From: Uranotaenia lowii
Lineage: Eukaryota; Arthropoda; Insecta; Diptera; Culicidae
Assembly: GCF_029784155.1 (NCBI RefSeq)
Contig: NC_073692.1
Coordinates: 161,477,582-161,541,581, forward strand
Direction: 5' to 3'
Length of the DNA: 64,000 nt
A program made the translations under genes and the position numbers. Each line of letters begins with the position of its first letter. Within the stretch, counting starts at the first letter, position 1. Shown piece by piece: positions 57,476 through 64,000 of this stretch. The notes under the pieces are model-generated. The model saw nothing but the letters and a program-made list of their open reading frames with translations. It searched no databases and was not told the origin of the DNA.

Positions 57476-59357
57476 TATTTTATTTACATAGTGTTCCGTC
57501 TTACGACATAACTTGACGAACATAATTCCTTAAATTCACTCGGTCCATGGCAACCGTTCTCCGATTCCTCGGGCACCCCACGTTCGCCAGATCACGCTCC
57601 ACTTGGTCTAACCACCTCGCTCGATGCGCCCCCGCTCGTCTTGTTCCTACCGGATTCGTGGCGAACACCTGTTTTGCAGGACAGTCATCCGGCATTCTCG
57701 CAACATGTCCCGCCCAGCGTATCCGGCCAGCCTTCACCACCTTCTGGATACTGGGTTCGCCGTAGAGTCGCGCGAGCTCGTGGTTCATCCTTCGCCTCCA
57801 CATTCCGTTCTCCTGTACGCCGCCAAAGATGGTTCTTAACACTCGTCGCTCGAATACTCCGAGTGTAAGCAGGTCCTCCTCGAGCAATATCCATGTCTCG
57901 TGCCCGTAGAGAACAACCGGTCTAATAAGCGTCGTATACAGGTTACACTTCGTGCGAGGGCTAAGTCTTCTCGACCGCAGTTGCTTCTGGAGTCCATAGT
58001 AGGCACGACTTCCGCTGATAATTCGCCTCCGGATCTCACGGCTGGTGTCATTGTCTGCGGTCACCAGTGAGCCGAGATAGACAAAGTCTTCGACTATCTC
58101 CAGCTCGTCGCCGTCGATTGTGACCTTGTTATTACTGGACAAGCGGGTTCGGGCCAGCATGTACTTCGTCTTGGACGTATTAATCATCAACCCAATCCTT
58201 CCTGCTTCGCGTTTCAGTTTGCGGTAGATCTCCTCCACCGCCGCAGATGATCTGCCGACTATATCAATGTCATCGGCAAAGCAAATAAGTTGACTGGATC
58301 TGTTGAAAATCGTGCCCCGCATTTCGCCCACCGCTCGTCGAATAACACCTTCTAGCGCCACGTTGAACATCATGCAGGATAGACCATCACCTTGTCGAAG
58401 CCCCCTGCGAGATTCGAATGAACTCGACAATTCACCCGAAATCCGCACACAGCACTGCGTTCCATCCATCGTCGCCTTGATCAGTCTGATCAGCTTCCCG
58501 GAAAAGCCGTTCTCGTCCATGATTTTCCATAGCTCGTTACGGTCGATCGTGTCGTATGCGGCTTTGAAGTCGATGAATAGATGGTGCGTAGGTACTTAGT
58601 GTTCACGGCATTTTTGGAGGATTTGCCGTAATGTGAATATCTGGTCCGTCGTAGACCGTCCCTCCATAAAGCCGGCCTGATGACTTCCCACGAATCTGTT
58701 TGCTTGTGGCGTTAGGCGGCGGAGTAGGATTCGGGACAAAACTTTGTAGGCGGCATTGAGGACAGTGATCGCTCGGTAGTTCTCACAGTCCAATTTGTCG
58801 CCCTTCTTGTAGATGGGGTATATTACCCCCTCCTTCCACTCCTCCGGTAGCTGTTCAATGTCCCAGATCCGGATTATCAACCGGTGTAGGCAATCGGCCA
58901 ACCTGTCCGGGCCCATTTTGATGAGTTCAGCTGCGATGCCATCCTTCCCAGCCGACTTGTTTCTATTCAGCTGGCGAATGGCTTCCTTAACTTCACTCAT
59001 CGTTGGGAGTGGCTCGTCTTCGTCGTTGGCTACGCCGGCGATGTACCTTCCCCCACCGTCTTGATCTCCTGCATGTGTGCCGTTCAGGTGTTCATCGAAG
59101 TGCTGCTTCCACCTTTTCATCACCTCACGATTGTCCGTCAGGATACCCCCGTCCTTATCCCGGCACATTTCGGCTTGCGGCACGAAGCCTTTGCGGGATG
59201 CGTTGAGTTTCTGATAGAACTTTCGTGTTTCTTGGGAACGATGCAGCTGCTCCAGCTCCTCGAGCTCCTCCTCCTCCAGGCGGCGCTTTTTCTCCTGGAA
59301 AAGTCGGACTCGCTGCCTCTTCCGCTGTCGGTGATTTTCCACATTTCGACGGGTGCC
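57476..59357 (-). mobile_element. RTE/JAM-like non-LTR retrotransposon, 5'-truncated
   Basis: A 13-bp duplication TTTCCAGAACTAT flanks the insert (57463-57475 and 59358-59370). The 3' UTR is only about 25 bp and ends in a TAAATAAAATAATA tail, as expected for RTE-type elements. The 5' end is truncated inside the reverse-transcriptase frame. Confidence 0.88.
57501..59357 (-). pseudogene. RTE-like reverse transcriptase, single nonsense codon
   Basis: One open frame on the minus strand from the truncated 5' end to the stop at 57501, broken by one TAA at 58596-58598; both sides are in the same frame. RT landmarks are NKSAGKDGI, PIYKKGDKLDCENYRAI, GFMEGRSTTDQ, then FKAAYDT, RGLRQGDGLS and the catalytic FADDID, followed by the C-terminal domain ending NLRNYVRQVM. 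The endonuclease domain is missing by truncation. Together with the short 3' tail this places it near the RTE/JAM group. Dead on arrival because of the truncation, whatever the stop codon does. Confidence 0.9.
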
Positions 59358-59640
59358 TTTCCAGAACTATAAGTTTTGTAAAAATCGGTTGAGGAACAAG
59401 AGAGATATGGCGGTTTTAAGCGAGGAGTGTTAAATTGACACTCAAGGTATGATTAGTGAGTTTTTATCCTGGTCTTCCAGGGGGCGTCCATAAAAAAGTA
59501 ATGATTTAAAATGAAAAACTTCAAGAATTCATTGCGGGTCCCCAAGGAAAATGTTTTATTTGGATGCATCCGACTAAAGTTACAAGCCGTCAAACTTCCA
59601 GTAGTGTCATATTGTCACTCAAGAGCGGATTAGGGTTAAT

Positions 59641-62084
59641 ATTTTGTGTAGCATATTTAGCCAAATTTTTTAAAATTCTTTTTGGTTGGCATGCATATTA
59701 TAGTTTTTCATAGAAGATTCATATTCACTTCATCATTGCTTTTTTTACAGCATTTTTAAGAAACAAATTTCAATTTGATTTTTTGGAATTAATTACAAGA
59801 GCTTTTCTAGAAAACTAAACTACTTGCGTGATTCGATAAGCCAACCACTTTCCACTGTCTCAACGTTGCACAAGATGACAAAAATTGTCGATATTTCAGC
59901 CTTCATCCATTTCTACCGATAGAATTGGCCTAATCTTCAATTTTAAAATGTAAATTTTTTGTTAACTTGTACCAAATTCTTCTCTGAACTCTGTAAAAGT
60001 TTGAAATACTCATTCTTAGCTATAATTTCTGAAATATAACATGTTCTTTAAATGTGTTAATGTCCCTAATTGAGCATTAATTGTTCCTAATAGTTAACAT
60101 ATGTGTTCTTAAATATGAGGGAAGACTATATCGGCGTTCACATTATACCCTTTTGTTCCTGATTTTTAATATGGTTTTATATCTTATTATTTTTTTGAGA
60201 AAAATATTAAATTTCATCAATTCACCATGACTTTTATAAATTTTTTGAAATATGTTGAAATATTGGTTTTTCTTAGTCTTTCTTCAATCTTGTGTTTCTT
60301 TTCCTATTCCAACTTCTTTTTCATACACTGCTTTTGTAATTTTATCAGGGCTGGTTCCAGCTGATGAAACAAGGTTTTTTTCTGTAGTTCCAATATTTTA
60401 ATAAACTTGACTGAATATTCAACTTATTTACTAATGCTAATCCTATTTTCAATACATCATGCAGAGCATACAGTATTGTTGGTAATTCAAAAGTTTTTCG
60501 ATAATATCACAATCAAATAAAATTTAGGCTTTAATTTTGCGAAACTGAAAAAATATTAAATATTAATATTAACTTTTCAAGAAATATTGAAAACGATTTT
60601 CGCATAAGATCTAAGCCATCCTGATAGAAAAGTTTCGATTTCATAAATGATTTGAATACGGTTTTTCAATAATTTAATTTACTGCTGTTAAAATAACATA
60701 CACAAACTCCATTAATACTTTTGGATATATATTAAGACCGATTTCTCGAACTGTTCAACTATTTTTTTTAAGGAAAGCGTGCTAAAATCAAACCAATAGC
60801 TGTGATAATATCAAGCGTGAATTTGGCGAAAAGTGAAGTAGTGATACTAACGGATAATCATTAAACCTAAAAACTGTATAAGTTTAACCATTCGTCGTCT
60901 TCACTTGCATAAACTAGAATGATTATTAAACTGTTTATCTAATTTATTAACCTAAAACAGTAGATTGAACAAGAAAATTTTCTATATTTAGTAGTGTCGC
61001 GTTATATTAACCAGATAAAAATATGTTTTCGTCATTTTTAACTTTACAGTACACTGAAGTTAAAAAACTATCAAATTTTAACAAAAAAACCATTTATTTT
61101 CAAATTCATTGAAAATAAAGTTAAGATAAACTCAGTTTCAACAACTTTACGTAATTCAAATTCTTTTCAGAAGCATAATATAACATCGAAATAGTTTGGA
61201 ACACTTTGACTATGTCCATAATTAGGAACACATTAAAAGAAGTGTTCCATTTTAAGGACCTACCATATTTTTTAGTTTTTACTTGAAAAACACATGGTAT
61301 AACATACTACTAACAAAAATCGAAATGAAAATAATCTTACAAAATATTTCAAAAAATTTGGTAGGAAAATTCAGTTGATAGCTTCCATTGATGAAAAGGT
61401 GTTTTTCTAGTAAAATGCTAAGAATTCTGTTCAATTTGAACCTACTTTGAAACAATCTGATATTTACTAGAAATATTGAATGAATGTTTTGTAAAATTTA
61501 AGTTCAGATGATCCGTTACATAATCATTTTTTTTAAGTTGTGATAAGTGAAAAATAACGTCACAAACAGTCAAAATCAAATGGTATGTTAACATTAGGCA
61601 CACATTCCACATTAGGAACACCTACCATATCAATATTTTTGCTGTGAAGGATGCATCTAAAATCAGTTTATGCGCTAATTATACTTCCTTCATCGAAAAT
61701 TAAAGTTTTACACCTGACTAAAACATATTTTCTCATTCGTTTTTTTCTTAAATAGTTTGTTGGACAATTCTAACACCATTTTTTAGATACAAAATAACGA
61801 TCCATAAAAAAGTAATGAAACAATCGGATCATGCAGCAATTTTTCAGCTGGATCTTCTTTTGCCCAATAGTGGTTAATCGATTTATTCTCACCTGACCGA
61901 ATAACTTGTCCGTTTAACAAGATGTTGAAATTCGTAAAACACATTGAACTACTTAAAACTCGAATTGCCTCCTAACACTCTAGAACCCTTATTTTGTTTC
62001 TCATACAAATTCAGAAAATTAGATTTTTTTTATAACAAACTTATTCTGCTCTACGAAAAACTTCACAAATAAAGAAAAAAATCT
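59641..62084. other. AT-rich DNA
   Basis: No gene. 'attaggaacac' motifs recur (near 61215 and 61600; related text near 60060-60110) and may mark another MITE, but ends could not be fixed. Confidence 0.45.
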
Positions 62085-62940
62085 TTCGCTTAATTTCGAA
62101 ACCGGAATGTTCGACAATTATCAAACGGCCTAGAAAAATGTGCCAATTTGAACCAAACAACAATGCTATTCTCTCAACAAATATTATAAATTTAATTTTT
62201 CGAGTATTTGAAATTTGTTTGAAAAATTTATCAAAATGTAATTTGAAGATCTTTTATTGATACTTAAATATGTTTCCCAAATGAAAAAAGCAAAATACTT
62301 TAAATTTTTATTCCAATATGTGAGAGTATAATATGAACAAGAAATAATGAACTCTTAATTTTTTCTAAGAAAACAGTTTTCTAAAATATATAATGGGGTT
62401 TAACTGATCCCTAGAGTTTAAAAAGTTGTATTTTTTTTTCTGAATAAAAAGTAATCATTGATTATCCAAAATTACTAATATTTGTACAATAGGGAATGTT
62501 TATCTAGTATTTATCTGTTAAAAAGACTCAAAATACTGTATTTTTCTAACAACTATAAAATTGCTCCCTAAAGTATGCCATAACTTTTCTGTAGTAGACA
62601 AACTTTTAGAATTCTCTTTGTCTGATACTCACAAACTGTGAAAAGAGAACTTAAATAGGCAAAAATAATCAACATATCTTTTGTCTTTGGATTTTTCTTG
62701 GATTTTTGCCTTAGGTTAGGGCACCCTGAATAAGGGATCAAGTCTCCTCTCGTAATGGATCAGATTTCCTTTTAACTATTTTTCGTCTCATGAAAATGTT
62801 TTTAGTTCATCTACTAGTTCGTTGTTCGTTCTTTCTTTTGGTCCATATAAACTTGAAATTACACGCTGTCAAAAAAAAATGCAAAAAACTGCGAGTTGCT
62901 AAATTTTCCCAAAAAGATATAATGAAAATAATAAAAACCC
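62085..62940 (-). mobile_element. MITE family G, copy 3, decayed
   Basis: Shares order and text with copy 2 (TTCGAAACCGGAATGTT, 'aaaaatgtgcc', 'gttagggcaccctgaat', 'aaaaagatataatgaaaata'). The terminal GGGGAGAAT ends are not preserved. Confidence 0.65.
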
Positions 62941-64000
62941 ACGAAGCAGTTTTATTTTTTGTTTAATTTTTTTTTTCGTTGAAATTGTTCCACAAATTAG
63001 TGAGATAATTTAACTTGAATAAATATTGAAAATTATGTTTATTATACGAATTGTTGTCGTTGTTTCCCAACCCCGCTTTTAGACGGGATTTATGTTTCAT
63101 CCCTTCAACCTAACTTAGAATTATTTTTTCTTATAAAATTGTTGAAAACGCAGGTTTCAGTGGAGGAAAAGAGTTATCTTTATTCATGCTTGGTCAGTCT
63201 AGTGGTTACATAATTACACAATTCATTAGCGATTGCTATCATCGCACTCTCCACTTATCAAATTCTCTTCGGGAAAGTACTCTTTTCTGAATAAGTAAGC
63301 CGACAAATCTACTCATTTTCATCTGTCAACACTGCATTGTTACTGTTAACCACAGTTTGGGTAGGTTTGCTTTACAGTGTGATGATGTAAACATTTGTAA
63401 AGCTTAGTTCTTTTAGAAATGGGACACTTTCATCTGTTAATAGCTCGTTTACTTGTAATCGGATATTCAAAATTTTGACAGCATTTTGTTGCCTGTAAAA
63501 AGTACTATTCGACCTATTTTTTTCAAAATTTAAAATTTACGCATTGTAGAGATATATTCGATGCAAGAGAAAAAGAAAAAAAATATTTAGCACAGTTTCC
63601 TTCAAAATCCGTCATTATCCAATTGATTGCTGACAAAACCGTTGATTCTTCAAAAAATTACTGAGTTAGTGTGGTGGATAAGTATGCAAACACTGTCAAT
63701 AATGTCTACAAAGTTCAAATCAAGCATTGGAGTGAAGCACATGATCGGCAACTACGGTTAAGGGTCATTAGGGAAGTCAAGTCTCATACCAGCATTTTTA
63801 ATTTTCAATAAGAGAAAAACTTAGGGTAGATCGCTGAAAGGTCCAAAACAATTTTCTCCGATAAGCTGAAAGTGTTGCCTAGTGATAAGTCATTCAAATC
63901 TAACCTCAAACAACAATTTTTGCTAGTTGCAGAGCTCGTAAGTTGTAAAGCCGGTACCGAGGTTATAGGACAGATGATTTCTAATGAACGACAATACTTA
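62941..64000. other. AT-rich DNA, nothing recognised
   Basis: A non-repetitive stretch from about 63150 to the end without a supported gene. Confidence 0.5.

Larger units (their letters stand above)
57040..59640. mobile_element. relative of foldback element H, split by an RTE-like insertion
   Basis: 57040-57462 and 59371-59640 match the right arm of element H in order and text (catatactcaaatccagtgc-like, 'tcagctttct', 'tcggttgaggaacaag'), with much divergence. The RTE-like fragment (57476-59357) lies between. Outer ends are not clear. Confidence 0.6.

Overview
This is an AT-rich eukaryotic window, best explained as insect DNA and probably mosquito (Culicidae). The basis is three DD37E Tc1/mariner transposase relics of the ITmD37E type (family knowledge: described from mosquitoes), tRNA-derived SINEs with a Feilai/TwinSINE-like tail, an RTE/JAM-like non-LTR fragment, and many MITEs. 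I find no host protein-coding gene I can defend. The window looks like intergenic or long-intron sequence built almost entirely from nested mobile elements and simple or tandem repeats. A few less AT-rich, non-repetitive islands (about 14.6-15.4, 26.0-26.6, 32.8-33.8, 43.4-45.1 and 55.7-56.7 kb) may be host regulatory sequence.

Region by region: 1-4.9 kb holds an unclassified dispersed repeat (773-2404), an AGGTTGCC MITE and AT-rich filler. 4.93-13.28 kb is one ITmD37E transposon (A) split by three later insertions: a 5,446-bp Ty3/gypsy (Mag-like) LTR retrotransposon on the minus strand, a 310-bp insert with a hammerhead-like core, and a second ITmD37E transposon (B). 15.8-19.0 kb is a third ITmD37E transposon (C), carrying a TTA-flanked element (D) that itself carries a TTAA-flanked element (E). 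20.8-29.8 kb holds MITEs, a SINE split by a MITE, a TTAA-flanked foldback element, a tandemly duplicated MITE and a 7-bp satellite with an inverted centre. 34.9-42.9 kb has a CCCGGG-rich MITE, two foldback elements (one with arms of about 747 bp, nearly perfect) and GGCCGAATG minisatellites. 45.2-51.4 kb has a MITE containing a SINE and a 175-bp hairpin insert, a 2.4-kb minisatellite and an 840-bp hAT-like element. 57-59.6 kb is a 5'-truncated RTE-like element inside a foldback relative. The rest is AT-rich sequence in which I see nothing specific.

The most interesting object is the LTR retrotransposon at 5001-10446. Its two 203-bp LTRs look identical, so it is young, yet its coding region is interrupted three times. 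Each interruption begins GT and ends AG, has an intron-like 3' end, and falls in phase 0. Removing all three leaves one continuous frame of about 1,415 codons that begins inside the LTR and runs Gag - protease - RT - RNase H - integrase. The first intron contains 12 copies of CTAGGGGG, mostly paired at exactly 29-nt spacing, many of them in potential stem-loops; this array would be present only in unspliced RNA. That suggests a retrotransposon whose Gag/Pol expression, and perhaps choice of genomic RNA, is controlled by splicing. This is inference from sequence alone.
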